A stretch of 64,000 bases of DNA from CAVQCT01 sp964371785. GTDB taxonomy: Bacteria > Zixibacteria > MSB-5A5 > GN15 > FEB-12. Position 1 is the first letter of the stretch. Every line of letters starts with the position of its first letter. Location: contig CAYJOL010000001.1 in NCBI GenBank assembly GCA_964371785.1, positions 124,001 to 188,000 of the forward strand, written 5' to 3'. Of the stretch, positions 53,084 to 61,378 are shown in pieces. Under the pieces are notes generated by a model, which worked only from the letters and a program-made list of their open reading frames with translations, was not told the origin of the DNA and searched no databases. A program made the translations under genes and the position numbers.

Positions 53084-53707
53084 TTATTTCTTTACCGATT
53101 CCGTTGTGGGCTGTTTATCCAACCAGGCTCCAAACAGTTCTTTCAAAAAAGTAATCTGCTCTTTGTAATCGACCGTGGGGGGGTTGAGGATTCCCCGTAC
53201 CATGAGACCGTCGACCAGCGCCATGGTCATTACCGCTATATGTCTGGTCTGTTGAGGATTCCTCAAAAACCGCGGATCCGCTACTCGATCAAAGATTCCG
53301 AAGAACTCTTCATCAAGGGAATTCAGGTATTTCCTGATTCTTGGGACATTTATAGCCTGGACCCAAAAATCCAGATTGCTGCCAAGATCACCGACATCCG
53401 CGCAGCAGTCGTCTCTTCCTTCGAAGAACAACTGGAGAAAATCTGACGGCATTGCGGCCCCGGGCTTCAGCGACTGATACAATTCGAAGTGTCTGGCGGT
53501 GACTTTTTTGACCAGTTCAAAGAAAATTTCTTCCTTGTTCTTGAAGTGAAAATACAAGGCGCCTTTGGTGAGTTTCGCCTGACGTGCGATCTCCTCCATT
53601 GTCGTATGCCTGAAGCCCTTTTTGACAATGACCTTTTCGGCCGCCTTAAGTAACTGTTCCCGGCGTTTCTCGGCCGGGAGCTTGGGGCTTTGCTTTATCT
53701 TCGACAT
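53084..53707 (-). CDS. TetR-family transcriptional repressor
   Basis: A 207-residue regulator with an N-terminal TetR helix-turn-helix at about 15-62 (RREQLLKAAEKVIVKKGF, TTMEEIARQAKLTKGALYFHFKNKEEIF). The C-terminal ligand domain is about 145 residues and resembles AcrR/RutR-type proteins of efflux operons. It is the first gene of the leftward unit tetR-tolC-adaptor-pump. Two near-identical palindromes (ATACC..GGTAT type) lie 25-70 bases upstream of its start. It most likely represses its own operon. Confidence 0.94.
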   Translation of the reverse strand: MSKIKQSPKLPAEKRREQLLKAAEKVIVKKGFRHTTMEEIARQAKLTKGALYFHFKNKEEIFFELVKKVTARHFELYQSLKPGAAMPSDFLQLFFEGRDDCCADVGDLGSNLDFWVQAINVPRIRKYLNSLDEEFFGIFDRVADPRFLRNPQQTRHIAVMTMALVDGLMVRGILNPPTVDYKEQITFLKELFGAWLDKQPTTESVKK

Positions 53708-53731
53708 GTCATCATCCTGCTCCGCACTTTA

Positions 53732-53749
53732 ATACCGACCAGTCAGTAT
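53732..53749. promoter_or_regulatory. TetR-type operator 1
   Basis: ATACCGACCAGTCAGTAT is an 18-bp inverted repeat (7 of 9 positions pair) 25 bases upstream of the tetR start. It resembles the TetR/AcrR operator style and shares its half-site with operator 2. The centres of the two sites are 26 bp apart. Confidence 0.7.
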
Positions 53750-53757
53750 CTACTTTG

Positions 53758-53775
53758 ATACCTACGCGTCGGTAT
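53758..53775. promoter_or_regulatory. TetR-type operator 2
   Basis: ATACCTACGCGTCGGTAT is an 18-bp inverted repeat (8 of 9 pair) that overlaps the predicted transcription start near 53771. Binding here would block RNA polymerase directly. Confidence 0.75.
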
Positions 53776-53777
53776 GT

Positions 53778-53805
53778 AACATATGTGACCATTTTCACAT
53801 GTCAA
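53778..53805 (-). promoter_or_regulatory. Promoter of the efflux-bacillithiol operon
   Basis: Minus-strand TTGACA (53800-53805), a 16-bp spacer and TATGTT (53778-53783). The spacer is occupied exactly by a palindrome, and operator 2 covers the start site, so at least two regulators could act on this promoter. Confidence 0.75.
53784..53799. promoter_or_regulatory. CRP-like palindrome filling the -35/-10 spacer
   Basis: TGTGACCATTTTCACA has the TGTGA-N6-TCACA pattern and is exactly the 16 bases between the -35 and -10 boxes. A protein bound here would cover the promoter core, which fits repression. The same pattern occurs in the aldehyde dehydrogenase leader. Confidence 0.65.
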
Positions 53806-53858
53806 GTGAGAATAACGTAAACCCCGCCCAAAAGTTTCTCGATGAAATCGAGATTAGG

Positions 53859-54827
53859 CTAAATCCACTGCTTTCTCCGGAAGAATATGACTAACCCCAC
53901 TACTACCAATAACATAACCGCCAGCGCCCCAAAGTATCCATAGTGCCAATCCAGCTCGGGCATATGACTGAAATTCATCCCCCACAGCCCCACCAGGAAG
54001 GTCGGCGGGATGAACAGGACGGTGAATATGGTAAGAACCTTAATGATATCATTTGTCTTGGTTGAAACTGATGAGTAGTACACTTCAAGCGATGAATTCA
54101 AAATCTCCCGGTGAAAGTCGGCCAGGTCGTTGACCCTGACCAGGTGATCATAGATGTCGGAGAAATAGACGGCGGCGATTTTATTGATATGCTTGAAATG
54201 CTCGCGCGACAGCCTGCTGATGATCTCTTTCTGTGGAAGCACGATTCGCTTGAGCTGAACGATATCGCGACGAAGCGTGAAAATAGATCGGATAGTGTCT
54301 TCGTCCGGTTCGCCCAGTACATCATCCTCCACCTGGTCCACTTCATATTCGAGAATGTCCAGCGTTGTGTTATAGTTGTCTACGATCGTGTCTACGACCG
54401 CGTGAAACAGGAAGTCCGACCCGCGCGCCAGCAGCCGCTCATCGCGCTCCGCACGGTGGTACAGGTAATCGAAGATCCTGTGCTCGTCATAATGGATGGT
54501 CACCAGTGAGTTCTGGCTCAAGAACAGGTCGATTTCACTGACTTTCAACCCTTCCTGACGACCAATGTAGTCGACAATCTGAAAAACCATAAACAGATAG
54601 TTGTCGTAATCATCGATTTTGGTCCTCGGTTTTTCCGAGATCACATCCTCGATAGCCAGCGGATGGAATTTGAAATCATGCGTGAGAATGAACGATTCCT
54701 GGTCGGTAGGCTTGCACAGGTCGACCCATAAAAATGAGTTCTCGGCTTTGATCAACGTGTCGAAATCAGCGATACCGTCAAAAATCTTTACCGGCTCGCC
54801 CGGGACGTAATGAAACGACTTGATCAC
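53859..54827 (-). CDS. corA: CorA-family magnesium/cobalt transporter
   Basis: A pentameric divalent cation channel with 322 residues. It has a long cytoplasmic N-terminal funnel domain and two C-terminal helices; the first ends in the invariant pore motif GMN (GLWGMNFSHMPE). The inter-helix loop is acidic as expected, and the short tail FFRRKQWI is basic. It overlaps the YbhN-like gene by four bases, so the two are co-transcribed from the promoter near 55904-55932. It ends 150 bases before the efflux operon start. Confidence 0.96.
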   Translation of the reverse strand: MIKSFHYVPGEPVKIFDGIADFDTLIKAENSFLWVDLCKPTDQESFILTHDFKFHPLAIEDVISEKPRTKIDDYDNYLFMVFQIVDYIGRQEGLKVSEIDLFLSQNSLVTIHYDEHRIFDYLYHRAERDERLLARGSDFLFHAVVDTIVDNYNTTLDILEYEVDQVEDDVLGEPDEDTIRSIFTLRRDIVQLKRIVLPQKEIISRLSREHFKHINKIAAVYFSDIYDHLVRVNDLADFHREILNSSLEVYYSSVSTKTNDIIKVLTIFTVLFIPPTFLVGLWGMNFSHMPELDWHYGYFGALAVMLLVVVGLVIFFRRKQWI

Positions 54828-55864
54828 GTCTTTTCCTCCGTCTCGAGAAATGTCCCGTCCTCAGACACGTGCTTATAAATCTCATCGTCTTCGTGTTCAC
54901 TCTTGATATCGCTGATCGACAGCTTCTCCTGCCTGAGGAAAATGGATCCGAGCACCAGTATGGGCAGCAGGTCAAGTAAATGCAGCGCCAGAGCGAACAG
55001 GACGGCATCGGTTCGAGGGATCGAGAAGGCCGAAAGGGCCGTGCTCACCGCTACCTCGAATGTGCCCGCATTGCCCGGCGTTATCGGCACCATCAGCGCA
55101 ATCGTGTTAATGATCATAACCGAAGCGGCGGCGGCAAACGGTAGATGAAATCCAAAGGACATGAGCAGGAAATAGATGACGAAAGTATGAAGTGCCCAGC
55201 CTACCAGCGAGTAGGCAAAGGTTCCGGCGAAATGTTGCGTGGAACGGAGCAGGTTGATTCCCTGTACGAACGAGCGGAGAAATTTTTTCAGCCCAATGTA
55301 GAATCCGGGCCATCGCTCGCGGAAGCGCTTACTTGCAAACTCCTCGATTCGATGCTGAAAGTGAAGCATCAGGTACAGAAGCACCAGTACGAGTACGGTC
55401 GCGGCCGACAGGATATAGCCGACGGTACGGTACTCATCGGGAACGACGAAGGCGACCGAAGTGAGCATCAGAAAGAAAATGAGACTGAGCGAATCGAAAA
55501 GAACTTCCAGCACGATGGTAGAAAAGACAAAGGTCTTCTTCAAGCCCTCCGTTTTGGCGAACAGGAACAGACGTCCTACCTGACCCGCGAGGGCCGGCAT
55601 GACTATGTTGATCACCTGTCCGGCGGCGTAAAGTGACAGCACCCGAAAAACACGAATCTTCTTTTGCCGTGACGCAATTACCCGCCAGCGAAGCCCCTTT
55701 ATAACAATGAAGATGAACGCACAAATTACCGTCGGTATCAAGTAAGCCAGGTCCAGTCGATGCGATAATGTTTCGATATCCGAGATTTTTATGTCTTTGA
55801 CGCAGTAGATTAGCAAGGCGATCGCGATAAGCGAACCCCAGAATTGTTTCTTCTTAAATATCAT
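54824..55864 (-). CDS. YbhN/AglD-type lipid flippase-like membrane protein
   Basis: A 346-residue protein with about eight membrane helices that matches the UPF0104/lysylphosphatidylglycerol-synthetase transmembrane family. Supporting motifs are PALAGQVGRLFLFAKTEG, VLEVLFDSLSL and the late VPITPGNAGTFEVAVS. The catalytic lysyltransferase domain of MprF is absent, so it would be a flippase-like or unknown membrane protein rather than a lipid-modifying enzyme. It has a 33-residue acidic cytoplasmic tail. It is co-transcribed with corA. Confidence 0.86.
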   Translation of the reverse strand: MIFKKKQFWGSLIAIALLIYCVKDIKISDIETLSHRLDLAYLIPTVICAFIFIVIKGLRWRVIASRQKKIRVFRVLSLYAAGQVINIVMPALAGQVGRLFLFAKTEGLKKTFVFSTIVLEVLFDSLSLIFFLMLTSVAFVVPDEYRTVGYILSAATVLVLVLLYLMLHFQHRIEEFASKRFRERWPGFYIGLKKFLRSFVQGINLLRSTQHFAGTFAYSLVGWALHTFVIYFLLMSFGFHLPFAAAASVMIINTIALMVPITPGNAGTFEVAVSTALSAFSIPRTDAVLFALALHLLDLLPILVLGSIFLRQEKLSISDIKSEHEDDEIYKHVSEDGTFLETEEKT

Positions 55865-55903
55865 TATCGCTCATAAGTTTGGTGTCTTTCCCAGACCGGG
55901 AGT

Positions 55904-55932
55904 AAAATAGACGTTTGTTAGGAGGGTGTCAA
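55904..55932 (-). promoter_or_regulatory. Promoter of the YbhN-CorA operon
   Basis: Minus-strand TTGACA (55927-55932), 17-bp spacer, TATTTT (55904-55909). The predicted start is near 55897, 33 bases upstream of the first codon. It lies in the short gap downstream of batE. Confidence 0.8.
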
Positions 55933-55964
55933 CGAAATAAAAAACGAAGCGAGCGGCTAACCCG

Positions 55965-56723
55965 TTATATGACAGCGACTAAATCCTTCTTGATCCAGCC
56001 ACGCCGCATGTTCTCGAATAAGACGTTATAAAAGTCACCTGATTGGTCAATAATTTTAATTATCAGACCGGGGGCTCCGTCCAGTTCGACATCTGACTGG
56101 CTTGACGGCCCGGTATATACCGGGCTTTCCTCGGCAATGATGACCGCTCGCTCGGTCAAATACTCACTGCGATACTTGAATGTAGTAAGGCCGGCCGCGG
56201 CTACGAGAAGCACCAGCGAAAGAATCGCGCCTACCTTGGTGTACGAGTTCCACAGGCCGATTCCGTAGCGAAGTATTAGAAAGACAAAGAGCAGAATGAA
56301 ACAAAGCGATGAAATCCACGCCAGCGTATTTAGACGGTAGGGATCTACGATTGACCCGATGAATGAATCTATCGGATTGAGCGTCACACCTTCCATACGA
56401 ACTCGGGAGAATTGCCGGGCGAAATCGAGATTGTGGCGAATAGCCTCATCGGAAGGAGCGAGCCGTTTTGCTTTCATGTAGTACAGGATCGCGTGGCCAA
56501 GGTCTCCCTTTTTGAAATACGCATTGCCAAGATTGTAGTACAGGGCAGCCGACTCAATACGGTTGTCCAGGATGCTTTCATACGTCCTGATGGCGCTGTC
56601 ATAGTCCTTGTCTTCGTAGAACTTGTTCGCCTTGTTGAATTCATCATCCTGCGCTTTGAGCGGCGTGTTGGCGAATAACGCCAACATGAGAAATCCCGCG
56701 ACTATGAAAACAGCTCTTCGCAT
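55965..56723 (-). CDS. batE: BatE: TPR and SH3-like membrane protein
   Basis: The last gene of the bat operon, whose products are proposed to aid redox and oxygen tolerance in Bacteroides and Leptospira. The 252-residue protein has a signal peptide (ending PLKAQ), about three TPR helices (FNKANKFYEDKDYDSAIRTYE and ALYYNLGNAYFKKGDL), two central membrane helices near 130-180 and a C-terminal SH3-like domain (AVIIAEESPVYTGPSSQS, LIIKIIDQSGDFYNV). It overlaps batD by one base. Confidence 0.88.
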   Translation of the reverse strand: MRRAVFIVAGFLMLALFANTPLKAQDDEFNKANKFYEDKDYDSAIRTYESILDNRIESAALYYNLGNAYFKKGDLGHAILYYMKAKRLAPSDEAIRHNLDFARQFSRVRMEGVTLNPIDSFIGSIVDPYRLNTLAWISSLCFILLFVFLILRYGIGLWNSYTKVGAILSLVLLVAAAGLTTFKYRSEYLTERAVIIAEESPVYTGPSSQSDVELDGAPGLIIKIIDQSGDFYNVLFENMRRGWIKKDLVAVI

Positions 56724-58543
56724 CAGAACCGAATTCCTTCCATCGCTACCATGATTTCTTCCGCCATAAGCAACGATTGGCTGATATTATCCTGCGTTAT
56801 GGATGCGGGTGCGAATCTGGCAAAGTCGCACTGATGGAGCAGATCCGTGATTCTTTCAATCAGCGTGGTATCGGCCGCGCGCTCTTGGAGAAGTTCCCGT
56901 ATCTTGTCACTGGTTAGACCATACGGCGAAATATTTAGTTTATCGGCGATAAATGAAGTCACCGTCTGGTAAATTTCGGCATAAAAAGCACCACCCTGTT
57001 CTTCCCGGGCCATTGACTTTGCCTTAGCCAGTCGCTTGCGCGCGGCCCGTGAAGCTGTGCGTGAACGAGCATAACCAATATTGGTGGACATCTTTTCCTT
57101 GCGCTTTCTGACGAAAACGGTTGCCGCAAGCAATGCCAGGGGAATTCCGTTGAGAATAATGTAGACCGGCGAAAACAGAATTATTTGACCGACATCGGAC
57201 GTATTGCCGATGCTTTCTTTGATGAATCGAATGTCCTTGGCCTCGCTTCCGATGGTCTGATCCGGTCCTCCGTAAGGAACATCGGGGGTACTCACGTACC
57301 CTTCGGGTTTGGTGGCCTGCAGGCGGATCGGCTGAGTGGACAGCTGGACATACCGCGACTTCCTGGGGTCGAAATAATTAAAGGTCACGGCCGGAATCTC
57401 AAGTTGACCCGGGCGTTTCGGAATGAATACTTCCTCAAACTCCTTCGTCCCGCCGATCAGGTCATTATTTTTTGAGACGTTCTCGTTACTGGAGGCCTTA
57501 TAGACGCGGAAATCATCGAGCTCCGGTATGACAGGTTCAGCCACCGACTTGACATTTCCAGTGCCGTAGATCTTTATCGAAACCGTAACCGGCTGGTTGA
57601 CTTCGACCGTGTTCTTGTCCGATGATGCGGCTATTGAAAAGTCGCCAATTGTCCCGGTAAAGTTGTCCGGCTTTCCCTGGAGTGGCAGTGAGCGGACATT
57701 CAATGTAATCGGGCTCGTGCGCACTGTAACATCCTGTCCCCTTCCGAAAAAATCTCCGAACACGTTGTAGGGGTCGTTGTATCCCTTGTTGCGTGCCGCG
57801 ACTGTAGTAGTAATCGCGGCTCGTCCGATTGTCAGTTCTCCGGTCTGGGTCGGGAAAAGCGCGTACTTGCGTTCAATTACCTTGTATGTCCGGTTGTTGA
57901 TCTTCTGATAGTACGGCGCCTTGTTCCCGAGGACTTCCGCCCAGAAACCCGTTGTGGCCGGTTCCTGAAGCTCCGGGCTGCCGTAATATTGTACCGCGAT
58001 AAAGAACTTGATTGTGAGCGTCACCTGCTGATTTACATAGGGATTCTTGGTGTCGACTACCGCTTCCATGAAGTAATCTTTCCCCTGGCCGTTGGTGCTC
58101 TGTGCCTGTTGCTCCAGATTCTGACTGGCCGTATTTCCCTTGTTGAGCACCGTTAACTCCACCGCGTTCCCTTTGTAGCGATGATTCTGATACACGAGGG
58201 CGATCTGGTCAATTGGATACGTGCCCGGTTTCTTGGGCAGCAGAATATATCGATAGGTGACCGAGGAACTGACCCGGCCGTTCATGATTGAAATGTTACT
58301 GGAGCGGCCTTGCGAGTAGGCTTCAAACATTGGAAGCGTCGGCATCTGCGGCTCCGGCAGATTCTGGACGGTTCCAGACACGACAACTTGTAAGGTCGCC
58401 TGTTCATCCATTCCGATACTGTCCCGGTCGAGCGTAACCGAAATATTGATGTCAGTATTGCTCGACTGCGCACCGGCGACTTCCGGATAAAACATAAGAA
58501 AACCGGCGACTAAAAGGAGTAGTGTCAGAAGGGATCGTTTCAT
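56723..58543 (-). CDS. batD: BatD: aerotolerance protein with repeated Ig-like domains
   Basis: A 606-residue exported, membrane-anchored protein. After the signal peptide (ending GAQ) the BatD domain has NISVTLDRDSIGMDEQATLQV and LLPKKPGTYPI. A second and third beta domain follow, each with the VTVSIKIYGTGN or PGQLEIPAVTFNYF pattern. A membrane helix near residue 465 precedes a cytoplasmic helical tail of about 130 residues. The ATG at 58543 is chosen; a TTG at 58558 overlaps batC. It follows batC and precedes batE, the standard order. Confidence 0.9.
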   Translation of the reverse strand: MKRSLLTLLLLVAGFLMFYPEVAGAQSSNTDINISVTLDRDSIGMDEQATLQVVVSGTVQNLPEPQMPTLPMFEAYSQGRSSNISIMNGRVSSSVTYRYILLPKKPGTYPIDQIALVYQNHRYKGNAVELTVLNKGNTASQNLEQQAQSTNGQGKDYFMEAVVDTKNPYVNQQVTLTIKFFIAVQYYGSPELQEPATTGFWAEVLGNKAPYYQKINNRTYKVIERKYALFPTQTGELTIGRAAITTTVAARNKGYNDPYNVFGDFFGRGQDVTVRTSPITLNVRSLPLQGKPDNFTGTIGDFSIAASSDKNTVEVNQPVTVSIKIYGTGNVKSVAEPVIPELDDFRVYKASSNENVSKNNDLIGGTKEFEEVFIPKRPGQLEIPAVTFNYFDPRKSRYVQLSTQPIRLQATKPEGYVSTPDVPYGGPDQTIGSEAKDIRFIKESIGNTSDVGQIILFSPVYIILNGIPLALLAATVFVRKRKEKMSTNIGYARSRTASRAARKRLAKAKSMAREEQGGAFYAEIYQTVTSFIADKLNISPYGLTSDKIRELLQERAADTTLIERITDLLHQCDFARFAPASITQDNISQSLLMAEEIMVAMEGIRF

Positions 58544-58551
58544 CTTACGTA

Positions 58552-59307
58552 TTACCAATCCTTGCCCGTGTAATTGCCGGTTCGGTTCTGTCGGTTAATT
58601 CTCTTTTGGATATTCTGTTCATCATCCTTGAGCGCGTTGAGTATTCGCTCGGCGTCTTCCTTGGACATCTTCTTGTCATCGACCGACTGCTGCTGTTGCT
58701 GCTGGTTCTTGTCTTTCTGATTATCGTCACTTTGGTCGCTTGCCTGTTGTTGATTCTGCTGGTCCTTTTTGTCCTGCTGATTCTGCTGCTGATCCTGCTG
58801 CTGCTGTTGTTGTTGATCCTGCTTTTCCTTCTGCTGCTGTTGCTGGTCCTGATTCTGTTGCTGCGGCTTTATTTGCTCCTTGAGCATTTTACGAGCCAGT
58901 TCAAGATTGAATTTCGCGTCAACATCGTTTGGATTCAAATTCAGCGCGTCCTGAAAACTCTTAATCGACTTTTCATAATCACCCATCTTGAAATAGGTGT
59001 TGCCCAGGTTGTAGTGGGCCTGCTCCTGAAGCGCGGGGTCGGTGGTGTTCAACGCCTTGGTGTACATATCCACGGATTCCTCGTACTTCTCCTTCTGGTA
59101 CAGCGCGCCTGCCAGGTTGTACTGCAGCTCGGGCGAAGCGGGTAAGTCCGTCTCGGCACTATGGTAAAGATCGAGCGCCTGGTCATATTGTCCGGTGCTG
59201 TAGGCTTTGTTCCCCTCTTTTACTTTGCTGATGTAGTCCTCAGCGCGCGACATCGGCGCTTCCAGAATTACCAGCAGCGCGAATATAAAGCTAAGCTGTT
59301 TTCTCAT
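58552..59307 (-). CDS. batC: BatC: TPR protein with long glutamine-rich tract
   Basis: A 251-residue exported protein. It has a signal peptide, then three TPR repeats at about 25-135 (GNKAYSTGQYDQALDLY, LQYNLAGALYQKEKYEESV, YNLGNTYFKMGDYEKSI), then a Gln/Asp/Lys-rich low-complexity stretch of about 60 residues (roughly 147-208) made largely of Q runs, and a short conserved tail (EDAERILNALKDDE). BatC proteins often have such tracts, but this one is extreme. The ATG at 59307 is preferred over 59313 because GGAGG then sits at normal spacing. Confidence 0.88.
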   Translation of the reverse strand: MRKQLSFIFALLVILEAPMSRAEDYISKVKEGNKAYSTGQYDQALDLYHSAETDLPASPELQYNLAGALYQKEKYEESVDMYTKALNTTDPALQEQAHYNLGNTYFKMGDYEKSIKSFQDALNLNPNDVDAKFNLELARKMLKEQIKPQQQNQDQQQQQKEKQDQQQQQQQDQQQNQQDKKDQQNQQQASDQSDDNQKDKNQQQQQQSVDDKKMSKEDAERILNALKDDEQNIQKRINRQNRTGNYTGKDW

Positions 59308-60322
59308 GTGCATTCCTCCGCACCGGTTTCTTTCTTTCGGACAAGAAGAACTCCGCCGCTATCAGCATGATGGCGAGCAGAAGCGGCCACTGGTAACGGT
59401 CGTCATAGCGAGTCACCAGCGTCCCTTCAAGTTCTTTCTTTTCCAACTTGGAAATATCGTCGAAAATTCTATCCAATTCTATTTCGCCTGCCGTGGCATG
59501 GTAATATTTCCCGCCGGTCGCCAGCGAAATTTTCTGCAGAATCTCTTCATCGAGCTTACTGACGATTACCTCGCCGTTTTCGTCTTTCTTGAAACCTACC
59601 TGGTTTCCAGTACGATCAACAATCGGAATTGGTTCCCCTTCCGGGTTCCCGATACCGACGGTATATATTTTTATCCCTTCCTTGCGGGCTTCCTCGGCAG
59701 CATCAACCGCTCCTTGTTCGTGGTCCTCGCCGTCGGTCAACAGGAGTAGAACTTTATGCTGGCGGTCTTTCTGGTCGAACATCTTAGCGGCGACCGTAAT
59801 AGCATCGGACAACGAGGTCCCCTGAATGCTCACCGAAGTTGGGTCCATGGCCGAGAGCATGAACTCCGCCGCGCCGTAGTCGAGCGTTAACGGACACTGC
59901 ACGAACGCCTCGCCCGCGAATGCTTCCAAACCGATGCGGTCACCCTTGAGTCGATCGATGATCGCGCGTATCTCCTGCTTGGCCTTGGTCAGCCGGTCGG
60001 GTTTCATGTCGCGCGCAAGCATCGAGTTGGATACGTCCAGCGCAACCACGATATCAATCCCTTCGCGCTTTAGCATTTCAAGATGCGTGCCAAACTGTAA
60101 CCGGGCCAGGGCTACGGCCAAAAAGGCCAGGCCGATCAATATCAGTGCTACTTTAGTTCCTTGACGCGCGAATGAAATGTAGGGCGCGTTCTTCATAATG
60201 AGCGGCAGGTCGCCAAATGCCCTGAGCAATTTCTTCTTACGAGCCAACGCCCAGAAGGTGAAAACCGCCAGCAGAAGCACAAGGATCAACAGTAGAAAAT
60301 TATTCGGTTCGGCAAATCGCAT
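59291..60322 (-). CDS. batB: BatB: VWA-domain membrane protein
   Basis: A 343-residue inner-membrane protein. It has two N-terminal helices (LLILVLLLAVFTF and ILIGLAFLAVALA), then a von Willebrand A domain exposed to the periplasm with the MIDAS motif D96-x-S98-x-S100 (ALDVSNS) and LLTDGEDHEQG, and a C-terminal helix. The conserved proline-rich linkers of the family are visible. BatA and BatB are thought to interact through their VWA domains. It overlaps batC by about 17 bases and follows batA by 12. Confidence 0.93.
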   Translation of the reverse strand: MRFAEPNNFLLLILVLLLAVFTFWALARKKKLLRAFGDLPLIMKNAPYISFARQGTKVALILIGLAFLAVALARLQFGTHLEMLKREGIDIVVALDVSNSMLARDMKPDRLTKAKQEIRAIIDRLKGDRIGLEAFAGEAFVQCPLTLDYGAAEFMLSAMDPTSVSIQGTSLSDAITVAAKMFDQKDRQHKVLLLLTDGEDHEQGAVDAAEEARKEGIKIYTVGIGNPEGEPIPIVDRTGNQVGFKKDENGEVIVSKLDEEILQKISLATGGKYYHATAGEIELDRIFDDISKLEKKELEGTLVTRYDDRYQWPLLLAIMLIAAEFFLSERKKPVRRNAHEKTA

Positions 60323-60334
60323 CTGATTCCCTCA

Positions 60335-61378
60335 TCATGGCAATTTCTTAAAGTAGGTGTTGGCCAGCAGCAGTTCGACTACCAGCAGGAACAACCCGCC
60401 ATACACAAAGTACTGGAACAATTCGCGGTATTGAATATGTTCGGCAACCTTCACTTCAGTTTTTTCCATGCTGTCGATTATTCCGTAGATCTGATCAAGC
60501 TCTTCGCCCGAACGTGCCCGGAAGTATTTTCCATTCGTGCGCTTGGCGATCTCCTGCAGCGTCGCTTCATCGATCTTGGTCGGCTGATACACATACCGTT
60601 TGCCGAAAATCGGGTCCTGATACGGATACATCGCGTTGCCCGGCTTTCCCGCGCCGATAGTGTAGATCTTAATCCCCAACGCGCCGGCAAGATTCGCCGC
60701 CGTGAGCGGATCGATTTCGCCGGAGTTGTTGTCACCGTCGGTCAACAGAATTATGATTTTTGACTTGGCGGTGGTTTCCCGAAGCCGGTTAACGGCGTTG
60801 GCAATTGCCATACCGATCGCCGTACCATCCTCCACCGCTCCGAAATTTACCTGATCGACAAAGTTCAGCAACACGCCGTAGTCGGTAGTAAGCGGGCACT
60901 GCGTATACGAGTACCTTGCAAATACGACGAGCCCGATCCGATCGTTAGCTCGACGATTTATGAATTTCTTGATTTCTTCTTTGGCCACATACAGGCGGTT
61001 GTTCGGTTTGAAATCCTCAGCCTGCATGGAAGAAGACACGTCGAGCGCCAGCATGATATCAATCCCTTCAGAAGTAACCTCTTTGTACTCGGTTCCCGCC
61101 CGAGGGCGAGCGAATCCGATAACCAGCAAAGCCACCGCCAACACGCGAAAAACGGTCAGCAAAAAGCGATACTTTTGTTTACCCGACCGCGCCGCCCGCT
61201 TAACTATACGCACATCGGAGTACTTAATGGTAGCTGAGCGGAAACGTTTGCGCCGGAAATGATACAATACCATCGCGATCACAAGCAACAGTCCGCTCAA
61301 AAACAGGACCAACGGTGGAATGGTCGTATCGATCAAGTCGAAAAGATTGAGCTTGAGGCCGGCAAATTCGAGACTCAT
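60335..61378 (-). CDS. batA: BatA: VWA-domain membrane protein
   Basis: A 347-residue paralogue of BatB with the same plan: two N-terminal helices, a VWA domain with MIDAS D113-x-S115-x-S117 (ALDVSSS) and LLTDGDNNSGEIDP, and a final helix before the tail. The DRIGLVVFARYSYTQCPLT segment is typical of the Bat/CoxE-like branch. It overlaps the upstream BatD-like gene by four bases (ATGA). The family role is in stress tolerance; the biochemical activity is unknown. Confidence 0.93.
   Translation of the reverse strand: MSLEFAGLKLNLFDLIDTTIPPLVLFLSGLLLVIAMVLYHFRRKRFRSATIKYSDVRIVKRAARSGKQKYRFLLTVFRVLAVALLVIGFARPRAGTEYKEVTSEGIDIMLALDVSSSMQAEDFKPNNRLYVAKEEIKKFINRRANDRIGLVVFARYSYTQCPLTTDYGVLLNFVDQVNFGAVEDGTAIGMAIANAVNRLRETTAKSKIIILLTDGDNNSGEIDPLTAANLAGALGIKIYTIGAGKPGNAMYPYQDPIFGKRYVYQPTKIDEATLQEIAKRTNGKYFRARSGEELDQIYGIIDSMEKTEVKVAEHIQYRELFQYFVYGGLFLLVVELLLANTYFKKLP

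Noticed and set aside
27144..53707. Selenoprotein genes near selA, selB and selC
   Set aside because: I looked for split genes with an in-frame TGA between two parts of one family. All neighbouring genes are full length without it, so none is claimed.
58522..59145. Plus-strand 207-codon ORF very rich in Leu, Ile and Val, resembling a membrane protein
   Set aside because: It is the antisense reading of the CAG/CAA repeats of batC. batC has a signal peptide, TPR repeats, a ribosome binding site and operon context.
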